From Oasisia sp. SBJ-2009 (lineage: Eukaryota; Annelida; Polychaeta; Sabellida; Siboglinidae): 64,000 bases of DNA. The stretch is taken from positions 21,112,157-21,176,156 of the forward strand of contig OZ024858.1 of NCBI GenBank assembly GCA_964017155.1. Reading direction: 5' to 3'. The notes under the pieces are model-generated. The model made no database searches and had not been told where the DNA came from. It worked only from the letters and a program-made list of their open reading frames with translations. The position numbers and the translations under genes are program-made. Below, in pieces: positions 13,201 through 28,570 of the stretch (positions within the stretch are counted from its first letter, which is position 1; each line of letters opens with the position of its first letter).

Positions 13201-16200
13201 TGAGTCATTCACTGTAGACACTGGTAGGTAGTTTGTACCAGTTGTATGAGTCAGTCACTGTAGACACTGGTAGGTAGTTTGTACCAGTTGTATGAGTCAT
13301 TCACTGTAGACACTGGTAGGTAGTTTGTACCAGTTGTATGAGTCAGTCACTGTAGACACTGGTAGGTAGTTTGTACCAGTTGTATGAGTCATTCACTATA
13401 GGCACTGGTAGGTAGTTTGTACCAGTTGTATGAGTCATTCACTGTAGACACTGGTAGGTAGTTTGTACTAGTTGTATGAGTCATTCACTGTAGACACTGG
13501 TAGGTAGTTTGTACCAGTTGTATGAGTCAGTCACTGTAGACACTGGTAGATAGTTTGTACCAGTTGTATGAGTCATTCACTGTAGACACTGGTAGGTAGT
13601 TTGTACCAGTTGTATGAGTCAGTCACTATAGGCACTGGTAGGTAGTTTGTACCAGTTGTCTTCACACTTAGTTGCAGCATGGCTAGAAGCTTCCCAAAGT
13701 CTAGCTGTTGTTCATTTGAACACATCTGTCAGAGCATCAAGTGAAGTGTTGTGAGCATTCCTAAACACTGGACAACGTGCGCTATGTAGTTTGCCTTTCT
13801 TTAAATCTTTATTATCTCTTCATACTCAAGCATTGTCCTCTTCCTACACATATATGAAATTTAGCCATGTTTAAATGTATCCTATATTAAAAAACTTCGA
13901 TTAGAAACTGTGATAATGTCCATTTGCATCTCAGCAATGAAATCTAGAACAATGGTAGTTTCTGGTTAGACTGCAACCAGTGTCACCTTATGAATGTGTT
14001 CGCAGGGCCGCATGAAGTATGCTATCATTGGGGACATGCCAGCACCAACGTACTTCAGCATAGATGAATACACTGGCCACCTGGCTGTGAGTGCCGACCT
14101 GAAGGGGGATGCCGCCTTTACTTATCAAGTAGGTGGACTGTTTTTACTCCTCGAGATGTGGAGACGGTTAATTTCTGTCATTTCTAATAATCATCGGGAT
14201 GTTTTATTTATAAATATAATGGATGTCTCAGTTGATACATGTGTGCTCATACATGCAAATGCAGTGCACACATGCACACGCACGCACACACATTGCACAA
14301 ACACAAGCACAAGAATACATGGGTACCTTTATTGAAAAATGCACGCACACATGCACGCATGCACACACACACGTTGCACAAACACAAGCACAAGAATACA
14401 TGGGCACACCAGCCAGAGTACCTTGTATACAGGTCCACGCTACAGTTATTGCCCAACCACCTGTGAAATGAGATTCTTCTTTTTCTAAAACAGTTGCGCA
14501 TCGTGGCCTATGATAGTTCCAACCCAGCCCAGAAGGCGACAGCAGTAGTGTCCGTCAGTGTGTCCCGCAATGAACATGGGCCAAGTTTCAGTCATACTAC
14601 CTACAAAGTTGTTGGCCCAGAAAATGTTCGTCTTGGCGTCACAGTTGCCACGGTGAATGCGACAGACGAAGATGGAGTGAGTACAACATACATACACCCT
14701 GCTCAGCCACTAGTTCACCTCTTGTTTTCAAGTGATAAGCTTTAGCATTTCTGTACAACCTTCAGACAAAATGCAGATTAATTAATTTGTAATGTTTCCT
14801 TCACACAGAAGTGTTTGTTTTACCAGCTTTTATTCAAACGTTATACCTGCAGTAAAATAAATGTTGCTAATTTTGTCATTCATTAAAGCCAGGGTAGACA
14901 GTTTGGTAGTCATGGAGAATTTTTTAATCCAGGATTGCATGAGCTAACAAAGGATTGCATTTGTTTTTAAGGTGCTAAAACTAAATTTGTTTTTAGATGT
15001 TGCTTTGTGAGGCGGGTCTGGAAGTTGTGAAGACATTGTGAAGTAAATAGGACAGAGTATCATATACAGTGTCATATAACAGTTTATTTTTATTTTTGTG
15101 ACAAATTGTTTTGTGCTGCAGGACAAGTTGATCTATTCAATCACAGGCGACGCCCTAGCTCAACAATTCTTCTACATCAACCCCACAACTGGGGTGGTCA
15201 CACTGAAGAAACTTCTCACTGAAGACGACAGCCCAGAGTACAATGTAAGACACTCATTGTACCAGTCAAGACACTTGTCGTATAATATGACACTTGTGAT
15301 GTAACGTACAACTCAAGGCACACATATGAGACTAATGGTGCATTATAAGACACTTGTGGTGCAATGTGGCATTGTAAGACATTTGTAATATAAAGTAAGA
15401 CTCCTATGGTACAGTGTGAGACACTCGTACAACACAAGACATTTGTAGTTGTATTTTGACGTGAGACATGATACAATGTAAGACACTTGTGGTACAATGT
15501 CAGACACTCGTAAGCCATGACTCTGACACACGTACATTTAAGACACTCGCAATATACAGTGACCATTCAGTTTAACACACAGATCACAGCATTAGATTAA
15601 TAATAAGAACATTTATAAAGTGCCATAAATCTAGAAATACCCGTTCGGAGGCGCTGTACTTGAGTATGTATACATGTGTCGTAGAATTATAATACTAAGT
15701 TTGTTAAGGTAAATAAAATACCTAAAATATGTATAACAATTAATAGGAATAAATAATAAAATAAATAAGTTAGCTAAAGATAATTATTAAAATAAATGGT
15801 ATATTGATAATAAAATAATGAGTATGACATTTTGTAATGTGAATGCAATGTGAAACATGTACAAGATAATAAATAGGTAAAAATAAAATACAAATTAAAT
15901 AAACTGACAGGTGTCTACACTTCATGCACAGCCCTGAATAGGTGGGTTTTCAATAGTCTTTTAAAACTTAGATTACAGTACAGACTGACTTGCCTGGCAA
16001 TACCCTGATGAGTCGTACCCCATACACAGAACACTACACACACACACTGGGGTGTTTCAGGTGCATGTGTCCGTCACTGACCAAGGCAACCCTGAGAAGA
16101 CGTCACAGGCCATGCTCGTGGTGACCATCAACAGAGACATGTACCCGCCAGAGTTCCGCGGCAACTACGATCAGACCGTCATGGCAAATCACCCCGTCAA

Positions 16201-19200
16201 TGGCGCCGTTGTGACAACTGTCAGGGCAAATGACCGTGACCTCAAGGTCAGTGTTTGACCTTTAGTCCCATCTGATGACTTGTGGCTCGAGTAACTTTTC
16301 CTGAGATAAGAAACCAACATATGGTTGTCATCTATGTGGCAGCACTGAGATGTAAATCCACAAAATGTTTTTCAACAGTACAATTTTGTGTTGAATGTTC
16401 AATTACAAAATGGCTTGCCCAGAGTTAGCGTGCTCACTATACAATAGTTCTGTTTTTTTTCATTCATCCCTGCTATTATGTAGCATAAATTTATGTCAGC
16501 TTCATTGATATTATTAAGTTGAGTCTGGTTTATGCACTAAGAAAATTAGTGTTTTACAAATATAAAAATAACAAACTCAGAAATGCACGTTTCCCTCTAA
16601 CCGTACGTAGTTCAGGTAAGATAGTTTATTCACAGCCTATATGGCCCGAGTAAATCCACTGTCTTCCATACGTAATGGCAGCAATTGTTTTTATATATAT
16701 TTAACATGATATAAATTTGGAGAACAATTTTCTGGTTCTGTTTTGCCACAAGACCAATTAGCATGTAAATTGTTGCTTAGGGCTAAACTGATAGTTTTGG
16801 TGCAATCTGATACTCCTTGGTGATCACATTCCAATGTGTGAACAAGGCTTCAGGATAACATTGTAATGGGAAAGAATTTACATTCTTAGTAACAAAGCTG
16901 TTTTTTCCAGGGCCGCATTGTATACAGTCTGTCTGGAGTCTATCCAGCCCAGCAGTTCTTCCGTATCAATGAGACAAGTGGCGCCGTCTACCTGCAACGA
17001 TCATTGAAGGAGGACAACCTGCGACCATTCAAGTACACTGTAAGTATAATGACAGTAGACAGTGCGGTAATGATAGTGCTCTTCTTTAGAAAGAGACTCG
17101 TATTTCATCTCCGTAATTCTCATTGCTCTCCATCTTCCATTTCACGCATCACTGTCATACCTCAACCAAAGACCTCATACCTCAACCAAACACCTCAAAC
17201 CTCAACCAAGCACCTCATACCTCAACCAAACACCTCATACCTCAACCAAACACCTCCCATACCTCAACCAAACACCTTATAGCGCAACCAAACACCTCTC
17301 ATGCCTCAACCAAACACCTCCCATACCTCAACCAAACACCTTATAGCGCAACCAAACACCTCTCATACCTCAACCAAACATCTCATACCTCAACCAAACA
17401 CCTCATGCCTCAACCAAGCACCTCCCATACCTCAACCAAACACCTCTCATGCCTCAACCAAACACCTCCCATACCTCAACCAAGCACCTCCCATACCTCA
17501 ATCAAACACCTCTCATGCTTCAACCAAACACCTCTCATGCTTCAACCCAACACCTCCCATACCTCAACCAAACACCTCTCATGCTTCAACCAAACACCTC
17601 TCATGCTTCAACCAAACACCTCTCATACCTCAACCAAATACCTCTCATACATCAACCAAACACCTCTCATACCTCAACCAAACACCTCATACCTCAACCA
17701 AACACCTCTCATACCTCAACCAAACACCTCTCATACCTCAACCAAACACCTCTCATACCTCAACCAAACACCTCTCATACCTCAACCAAACACCTCCCAT
17801 ACCTCAACCCAACACCTCCCATACCTCAACCAAACACCTCTCATGCTTCAACCAAACACCTCTCATGCTTCAACCAAACACCTCTCATACCTCAACCAAA
17901 TACCTCTCATACATCAACCAAACACCTCTCATACCTCAACCAAACACCTCATACCTCAACCAAACACCTCTCATACCTCAACCAAACACCTCTCATACCT
18001 CAACCAAACACCTCTCATACCTCAACCAAACACCTCCCATACCTCAACCCAACACCTCCCATACCTCAACCAAACACCTCTCATGCTTCAACCAAACACC
18101 TCTCATGCTTCAACCAAACACCTCATACCTCAACCAAATACCTCTCATACATCAACCAAACACCTCTCATACCTCAACCAAACACCTCTCGTACCTCAAC
18201 CAAACACCTCTCATACGTCAACCAAACACCTCTCATACCTCAACCACACACCTCATACCTCAACCAAACACCTCTCATACCTCAACCAAACATCTCTCGT
18301 ACCTCAACCAAACACCTCTCACACCTCAACCAAACACCTCTCATACCTCAGCCAAACACCTCTCATGCCTCAACCAAACACCTCTCATACCTCAACCAAA
18401 CACCTCTTACCTCAACCAAACACCTTTCATACCTCAACCACACACCTCATACCTCAACCAAACACCTCATACCTCAACCAAACACATCATACCTCAACCA
18501 AACACCTCATACCTCAACCAGATACTTCTCATAACTCAACCAAACACCTCATACCTCAACCAAACACTCCTCATGCCTCAACCAAACACCCCTCATACCT
18601 CTACCAAACATCTCTCATACCTGAACCAAACACCCCTTGTGCCTCAACCAAGCACCCCTCTTACCTCAACCAAACATCTCTCATACCTCAACCAAACACC
18701 CCTCATACCTCAACCAAACACCTCCCATACCTCAACCCAACACCTCCCATACCTCAACCAAACACCTCTCATGCTTCAACCAAACACCTCTCATGCTTCA
18801 ACCAAACACCTCTCATACCTCAACCAAATACGTCTCATACCTCAACCAAACACCTCTCATACCTCAACCAAACACCTCTCATACCTCAACCAAACACCTC
18901 TCATACCTCAACCAAACACCTCTCATACCTCAACCAAACACCTCCCATACCTCAACCCAACACCTCCCATACCTCAACCAAACACCTCTCATGCTTCAAC
19001 CAAACACCTCTCATGCTTCAACCAAACACCTCTCATACCTCAACCAAATACCTCTCATACATCAACCAAACACCTCTCATACCCCAACCAAACACCTCAT
19101 ACCTCAACCAAACACCTCTCATACCTCAACCAAACACCTCTCATACCTCAACCAAACACCTCTCATACCTCAACCAAACACCTCTCATACCTCAACCAAA

Positions 19201-22200
19201 CACCTCCCATACCTCAACCCAACACCTCCCATACCTCAACCAAACACCTCTCATGCTTCAACCAAACACCTCTCATGCTTCAACCAAACACCTCATACCT
19301 CAACCAAATACCTCTCATACATCAACCAAACACCTCTCATACCTCAACCAAACACCTCATACCTCAACCAAACACCTCTCATACCTCAACCAAACACCTC
19401 TCGTACCTCAACCAAACACCTCTCGTACCTCAACCAAACACCTCTCATACCTCAACCAAACACCTCTCATACCTCAGCCAAACACCTCTCATGCCTCAAC
19501 CAAACACCTCCCATACCTCAACCACACACCTCATACCTCAACCAAACACCTCTCATACCTCAACCAAACACCTCTCATGCCTCAACCAAACACCTCTCAT
19601 GCCTCAACCAAACACCTCTCATACCTCAACCACACACCTCATACCTCAACCAAACACCTCTCATACCTCAACCAAACATCTCTCGTACCTCAACCAAACA
19701 CCTCTCACACCTCAACCAAACACCTCTCATACCTCAGCCAAACACCTCTCATGCCTCAACCAAACACCTCTCATACCTCAACCAAACACCTCTTACCTCA
19801 ACCAAACACCTTTCATACCTCAACCACATACCTCAACCAAACACCTCATACCTCAACCAAACACATCATACCTCAACCAAACACCTCATACCTCAACCAG
19901 ATACTTCTCATAACTCAACCAAACACCTCATACCTCAACCAAACACTCCTCATGCCTCAACCAAACACCCCTCATACCTCTACCAAACATCTCTCATACC
20001 TGAACCAAACACCCCTCGTGCCTCAACCAAACACCCCTCTTACCTCAACCAAACATCTCTCATACCTCAACCAAACACCCCTCATACCTCAACCAAACAC
20101 CCCTCTTACCTCAACCAAACATCTCTCATACCTCAACCAAACATCTCTCATACCTCAACCAAACACCTCTTGTACCTCAACCAAACAACCCTTATTCCTC
20201 AACCAAACACCTCTAATTACTCAACCAAACACCTTGCATGCCTCGACCATACATCCCTCATGCACCAACCAAATACCCCTCATGCCTCAACCAAACACCC
20301 CTCATGTAACAACCAAACACCCCCTCATTCACCAACCAAACACCTCATTCACCAACCAAACATCTCATGCCTCAACTAAACACCCCGCATGCACCAACCA
20401 AAAAACCAGCATGCACTACAAAAGCAATCCTCATGCACCAACCAAACACCTGTCTTGTACGAACCAACCTAACAAGTAACAGTAAAACAGCTCTCTTTTT
20501 AACCACTAAATAGATTGAGCAGACCTCAGCACTCGGTAGGAAATGCTCCAAAGTTATCATATCAATATCTACATAATGACTTTGTCATTTCAGTTATCAG
20601 TTGTGGCCTATGACACGACTTATCCCAAGAACAAGGCGGTGAAGTATGTCACAATCACAGTGAACCGCAACGCCAATGCCCCCAGATTTGAGAGGGATAA
20701 TTATGAGAAGACCCTGACTGCAAATTACCCCCTTATGACCGAAGTCATCAAGACAAATGCGACAGACGAAGATGGGGTAGGTGGAACGGAATACGCAGCA
20801 TCACACCACGAGAATATCTCGCACAATTATCTTCTTGAACTGTATGAAACTGTCTAAATTAGAATGTTTAATTAAACGCTTGTCAATCTGCCTTTGTTCC
20901 AGAAAACGATGAGTATGTTTTTTTATGTAAACAATGTACACATAGTAAATATATTGTTCTTAGCTCCAAGAATGGTTTATTGTAGTATAATTAACTTACT
21001 TTGGAGCTTAATGTCGAAGCTGAGTACGACGTTTCGATCCGTCAGCTACGGACATTATTCTCGTACTGGTGTCACGTGTGTTGCCTTAGATTTCGGATTA
21101 ACACACGTGACACCAGTACGTGAATAAGGTTCGTAGCTGACAGATCGAAACGTCGTACTCAGCTTCGACATTAAGCTCCAAAGTAAGTTAATTATACTAC
21201 AATAATGTACACATACTTACAGCTGATCATAAGATGTGTTTTTTTAGCAAGTAGATACTTGCTAATCTGAATGCAAGGGACACATGTTGCAGGACTCGCT
21301 CACGTATGAGCTGGAGGGTGAGGACGACGCCCTCAGGTACTTCTACATCGAGGTCGACTCAGGCAGGCTCATGCTCAAGAAGAGTCTGTCAGATGGCACT
21401 GCAGAAACATTCACGGTGAGTGCTCTCCCTGTCTCCCTCCCCCACCTCCCTCCCCCCCTCTCCCCCCTGCATCCGTCCATCCCTATCCGTACCACGACCG
21501 ACCGACCGACCGACCGACCGACCGACCGACCGACCGACCGACCGACCGACCGACCGACCGACCGACCGACCGACCGACCGACCGACCGACCGACCGACCG
21601 ACCACAACTGTGACCCCTTTGTTGTGCCCGCTGTGACCTTCTGTTGACCTTGCTGTGGCAGATGACAGTGCGAGTTCGAGATGACGGCAAGCCTGTGAGG
21701 TCGGCTGAGGCGAGTGTGACGATCACTGTGAAGAGAAACAGGTACCTGCCAACATTCAGTGAGTCCAAGTATGAGCAGCCTGTGTCAGAGAACACCGACA
21801 ACCAAACGGTCATCTTGAGGGTGACAGCCAGGGACAGGGACCTGCAGGGAGAGATCAACTATGAGCTGGTGGGGGTGGCACCCGCACCCTCATACTTCAG
21901 TGTGGGGCGGACCAACGGAAACATCTACGTCATCAAAGACCTGAAGCTTGACAGAGCACTAACATACACGGTAGGCACGTCTACAGTGTGTGTCTGTGTA
22001 CTTGTGTGCTTGCTTTGCAAAACTGTGCTCTTGCACAATTATTGTACTTGTGAAAGGGGTGTGTGTCATTACATGTACTGCTAATGCATAAATGGTGTGT
22101 GTTTGAATGTGTTTGTGTGTGTGTATGTATTTTTTTAATGTGTTTGTGTGTGTGTTTTTTAATGTGTTTGTGCGTGCGTGCGTGCGTGCATGCGTGTGTG

Positions 22201-22206
22201 TGTGTG

Positions 22207-22243
<37 letters not shown>

Positions 22244-22249
22244 AATGTA

Positions 22250-22309
<60 letters not shown>

Positions 22310-22335
22310 AATGTATTTGTGTGTGTTTGAATGTA

Positions 22336-22369
<34 letters not shown>

Positions 22370-22375
22370 AATGTA

Positions 22376-22445
<70 letters not shown>

Positions 22446-25400
22446 AATGTATTTGTGTGTGTGATGTATGGTGATGTCTATGGTATATTAGTGTGTGGGC
22501 ACTGTGCCGCTATATGTATGGAAGGCCTGTTAATGTAATTCTTTTTGCGATTAAAACGTAAACAGTGTAGGTATGTCCTATGTACAACAAGCATGATTAA
22601 GAAGCAATCACTGTTACATCCCCTGTGTCTGACACATGGTGAACGTTCTCAATATATATGAACAAAACAGTTGCACAAATTCCAGCAGTAGTCACAAGTC
22701 AGTTTAACCCTCTGCCTGCTGTAGCTGAGGATCGCTGCGTTTGACACGGGCAACCCGGAACAGAGGGTCACCACTGACGTCATCATCTATGTGAAACGCA
22801 ACGAGCACGGCCCCGTGTTTGAGAGGCCCATGTACACCCACCTCCTTTCCGCGTCCACGGAGCTCGGCTCCCCACTCTTGACCCTCCACGCCACCGACGC
22901 TGACCAGGTAACTGGCTGCATTCCTGCTGGTGTTGTACATACTCTCATGGACACGAGTAACTGGTTTAACTTACGCTGGCGTTGTATATACTCTCATGGA
23001 CATGTGTAACTGGTTTCAGTTATGCTGGTGTTGTATATACTCTCATGGACATGAGTAACTAGTTTCAGTTATGCTGGTGTTATGTATAATCTCATGGACA
23101 TGAGTAACTGGTTTCACTTACGCTGGTGTTGTATATACTCTCATGGACATGAGTAACTGGTTTTACTTATGCTGGTGTTGTACATACTCTCATGGACATG
23201 AGTAACTGGTTATGTTTATGTTGGTGTTGTATATACTCTCATGGACATGAGTAACTGGTCATGCTTATGCTGGTTTTATTTATGTTGGTGTTGTATATAC
23301 TGTTATGGACATGAGTAACTGGTTATGCTTATACTGGTGTTATTTATGTTGGTGTTGTATATACTGTTATGGACATGAGTAACTGGTTGTGCTTATGCTG
23401 GTGTTGTATATACTCATGGACATGAGTAACTGGTTTCAGTTATGCTGGTGTTATGTATACTCTCATGGACATGAATAACTGGTTATGCTTATACTGGTGT
23501 TATTTATGTTGGTGTTGTATATACTCTTATGGACATGAGTAACTGGTTGTGCTTATGCTGGTGTTGTATATACTCTCATTGACACATGTAACTAGCTACA
23601 CTCCAGCTGGTGTTATAAATATACTCACACAGACACAGTTCCTATGTAGTCCTCCTGGGGTTGAATATTCTTTCACGGGCACAGGTAACTGAATGTTCTC
23701 CTGGAGGTGTTGTATATAATACTCACCTGAACACAGGTTTTTGGCAAGATAATTTTATATAAATACATGGAAATGCAATCATGTACACAATAGTAACCAT
23801 ATACAAAGCATAGTTGGATTCTGTTCTGTCAACCCTGTTGTATGTTTATTACTGTACAAAATACTACACTGCGTTAAGTTACTGTTAACACTGAAGATGT
23901 GTCTGTGATACAGAAAGACGTGTTGAAGTACGCACTTGTGTCCGACTCGCTGTGCACCGAGTATCTCTACATCAACGCTGACTCGGGGGTTGTCTCCCTC
24001 AAGAAACTCCTCACATCAGCAGCATTCACCAAGCTGGAGGTAAGATTCTACTGTCCGTTACTTCACAACATCCTTGGGCTTTTGTATATAGCGTGTAAGT
24101 GATTCAGTATTGTTACAAAGTAGTTGTGCTTTTCACTAAGTGATGTCTTTGTTTAGTATTGTCACAATGTAGTTGTGCTTTTAACTAAGTGGTGTCTTGG
24201 TTCAGTATTGTTACAAAGTAGTTGTGCTTTTCACTAAGTGATGTCTTTGTTCACTATTGTCACAAAATAGTTGTGCTTTTCACTAAGTGGTATCTTTGTT
24301 CAGTATTGTCACAAAGTAGTTGTGCTTTTCACTAAGTGGTGTCTTTGTTCAGTATTGTCACAAAGTAGTTGTGCTTTTCACTAAGTGGTGCCTTCGTTCA
24401 GTATTGTCACAAAGTAGTTGTGCTTTTCACTAAGTGGTGTCTTTGTTCAGTATTGTTACAAAGTAGTTGTGCTTTTCACTAAGTGATGTCTTTGTTCAGT
24501 ATTGTTACAAAGTAGTTGTGCTTTTCACTAAGTGGTGTCTTCGTTCAGTATTGTTACAAAGTAGTTGTGCTTTTCACTAAGTGGTGTCTTCGTTCAGTAT
24601 TGTCACAAAGTAGTTGTGCTTTTCAGTAAGTAGTGTCTTCGTTCAGTATTGTCACAAAGTAGTTGTGCTTTTCACTAATTGGTGCCTTTGTTCAGTATTG
24701 TTACAAAGTAGTTGTGCTTTTCACTAAGTGGTGTCTTCGTTCAGTATTGTCACAAAGTAGTTGTGCTTTTAACTTAAGTAGTGTCTTCGTTCAGTATTGT
24801 CACAAAGTAGTTGTGCTTTTCACTAATTGGTGCCTTTGTTCAGTATTGTCACAAAGTAGTTGTCCTTTTCACTAAGTGGTGTCTTCGTTCAGTATTGTCA
24901 CAAAGTAGTTGTGCTTTTTACTAATTGGTGCCTTTGTTCAGTAATGTCACAAAGTAGTTGTCCTTTTCACTAAGTGGTGTCTTCGTTCAGTATTGTCACA
25001 AAGTAGTTGTGCTTTTCAGTAAGTGATGTCTTCGTTCAGTATTGTCACAAAGTAGTTGTGCTTTTCACTAAGTGGTGTCTTCATTCAGTATTGTCACGTG
25101 TACTCTGGCTTTGTGACATGTACCGTGCCTTTGTGACATGTACTGTGCCTTTATGACATGTACCCTGCCTTTGTGACATGTACCCTGCCTTTGTGACATG
25201 TACCGTGCCAGTGTGACATGTACCGTGCCAGTGTGATATTGTGGCTGTTGTGTTTCAGTGTCAGGTCCAGGTGACAGACCAGGGCTACCCGACTGACAAA
25301 AAGGCAGCCGTTCCACTCATCATGACTGTCGAGAGAACAGATGACGTGCCAAGCTTTGACAAACCTGAGAACACAGTGTCAGTGTCAGAGACCCAGGGGG

Positions 25401-25495
25401 TCAACTCCACAGTCACCACTGTCACCGCCAGCATGAAACACCATCTGGTCAGTACTTGGAGCTAGACTGGACAAAATAATACTTGAAAATATATA

Positions 25496-25533
<38 letters not shown>

Positions 25534-28317
25534 TTATAATATATGTTTATATCTGTATGATATATATATATTTACACACACATACAGTTGTGTAACAATT
25601 TCTAGCAATAAAAAGTTTTCTAAATTAAGATTGATACTACTAATAAAATAAAGCATGATTTAAATTAAGATTATTACTACTAATAAAAAATATTAAAATG
25701 CGATTTATATAACCACTGTATCTGTGTGTATAACACATACAGAAACCTGTGTTGTTTTAGAACACTGTCAAGTATGAGATCATTGGAGACTACCCAAGTC
25801 CTGACTTCTTCACGATCACGACAAAGGAAGGCCGTGGGGTGATCAGCATCAAGCGAGACCTCCAACTCGACAGTCTCATGCTCGCCTCCTACACTGTGAG
25901 TTCTGTCACACTTTAACCAACCAACCAACCAACCAACCAACCAACCAACCAACCAACCAACCAACCATACATCTAATCAAACAACCAACCAACCAACCAT
26001 ACATCTAATCAAACAACCAACCAAACAACCAACCAAACAACCAACCAACCAACCAACCAACCATACATCTAATCAACCAACCAAACAACCAACCAAACAA
26101 CGAACCAACGAACCAACGAACCAAACAACCAAACAACCAAACAACCAAACAACCAAACAACCAACCAAACAACCAACCATCCAACCAAACAACCAAACAA
26201 CCAACCAAACAACCAAACAAACAAACAAACAACCAAACAACCAAACAAACAACCAACCAAACAAACAAACAAACAACCAAACAACCAAACAACCAAACAA
26301 CCTACCAACCAACCAACCTGAAATGTCATATTTCAGTAACACAATACTTGTTATGGCTTAGCCAAGTTCTGTGATGTATTCAGTCATCTAAATAAGAAGT
26401 GATTTAAATAACTCCAATTCAGGTCATTGTTCAGTTTGTTGTCTTCGCAGCCAGTGTCTGTGAGCATTAGCTCAACCTGCAGACGCAATTGCAATTAGTT
26501 AACAGCCATTCTCATTGTCCGGTGACACAGAAAAACACCCAAGACAATAGCCCGCCAGAAATAAAACCAGTCATCCACTCCCAGTTGGGTAAATTAGGTA
26601 GAATTTGTTTGTGTTTAGTTACTTGAAAACGGGGAGATTTGCGGCTCTGTCCGCCGCCATTTTGTAAATAAAATATTTCAGCCGACTTTTTGTTAATTAA
26701 TGCTTGATGTCCGCCTTAGCAGGGAATGAAAACCAAAATATCTTGTCCGCTGTCCGTGTCCACCAGGTGTCCCCTCATCAGAGGGACATTAACATGGTAG
26801 AACACTCCGTACATTGAGATAGTGTCCCGACATAGCAGGTGTCCACTCATCAGAGGGTCCGGTAAAGGGAGGGACTGCTGTACTTCCAGTTTTATTATTT
26901 ATTAGAATATATAACATTAATTTGTTCGTGACCTTGAGCTATTAAATTTAAACGAGCGTGTCACCATGCAGGTGAGGGTGGCGGCGTATGACAGTGCCAC
27001 TCCGAAGCAGCGTGCCACAGCCGTCGTGTATGTGACAGTGAAGAGGAATGAGAACAAGCCATTGTTCAAGGACGGTATCAACTCGGCCAGTATCAACACC
27101 ACCTACCCCCAGGGCCTGCTCATACTGCAAGTGAAGGCCGCCGACCAAGACTCCCAGGTCAGTCACCTACTCCACTCGCTCAGCCATGTCACACTCGTGT
27201 AGGGGTAGGAGTACAAATCATGTGTCCTAATTAGAGCGCAATGGCTCCGGGGTAGAGCTTCGGACTCTCGACTAAGAGAACTGGGGTTCGATTCCTGTGC
27301 TGCAGTGTTGAAGCGTTGGGCAAGTTTTTTCACTCTACATTGCTCTAGTTCACTCAGCTGTATAAATGAATACCTGGCTGTAGACAGTGGTGAATATGTG
27401 CATGAGCACCATTCGTGCATTACTTGTAGCATGTGGCTGGATACTTCCCAGATAAGTTGAGATGGTGTTTGATTGAACAGGTCTGCCAGGGAAGCAAAGT
27501 GTAAAAGTGCTTTGAACATGTAGTCCTGAGGACCGGATACTGCGCGATATAAGAACGTAACTTACCTTTAATTCCAGATCATTTGTTTCCAGAAGCCATC
27601 CACACTAAACAATGAGTTCATTTGTCCTGTGTGTGTGCGTGTGTGTAGGACAAGGTGTTCTACAGTCTTGTTGGTGACGCGACCGCAATGAAGTACTTCT
27701 ACGTGAACCCGGAGACAGGGGAGGTCTCTCTGAAGGCGTCCATCAAGGAAGACACCAACACCAGATACAGTGTGAGTACCACGCACAAACAGCTCCCTAA
27801 ATACCTCACCTAACGTCAGGTGTGTAGACTGCTCTTGTTTCAGTGAACAAATAGTCTTTTTGCAGTAATTATAACATGCTTCCCAGTGGCGTCAAGAATG
27901 TTTCAAATCAACTGGTTTACTAGAGTTAACTAGAGCCGAGTAAGGAGTTCTGCAGTCTTGACGATTGGATATTATACTATATAATAGCATACAGTTACCT
28001 TTACTTACCATATTTTTGCAAAGTCCACTATGAATCTTTCTGCAGTCAGACACGTCCTATACCTCACTTTGACGTCTTATACTTGCAGTTGACAGTGAAG
28101 GCATCTGACACGCCTGGTGACGGAGGACTGTTCAGCACTGTGACGGTGACAGTGAGTGTGACACGGGACGTGTCCCGGCCGGTGTTGCGAGGTTTGGACC
28201 CGGTGACAATTAACGAGACAGTGGCAGTGAACAAGTCCGTGGCGACAGTGACTGGAAGTGACGCAGACCTCGTGGTGAGTAGTAGACAACTGGCTGGTGC
28301 ATCTTCTTTTTTGTGAG

Positions 28318-28388
<71 letters not shown>

Positions 28389-28518
28389 TGTGAGAGAGTG
28401 TGTGTGTGTGTGAGAGAGTGTGTGTGAGTGTGTGTGTTTTTATATTCATAATGAGTACAAACATACAAGCACACTTGCTGTCTTAAATGTGCTGCACATA
28501 TACTATACCTCACACACA

Positions 28519-28570
<52 letters not shown>

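Noticed and set aside
17123..20479. 1118-codon open frame (and two other long frames) over the 22-bp array
   Set aside because: All three forward frames are long and open because the repeat unit lacks stop codons. There is no independent start, no domain, and it lies between two good splice sites of the cadherin gene.
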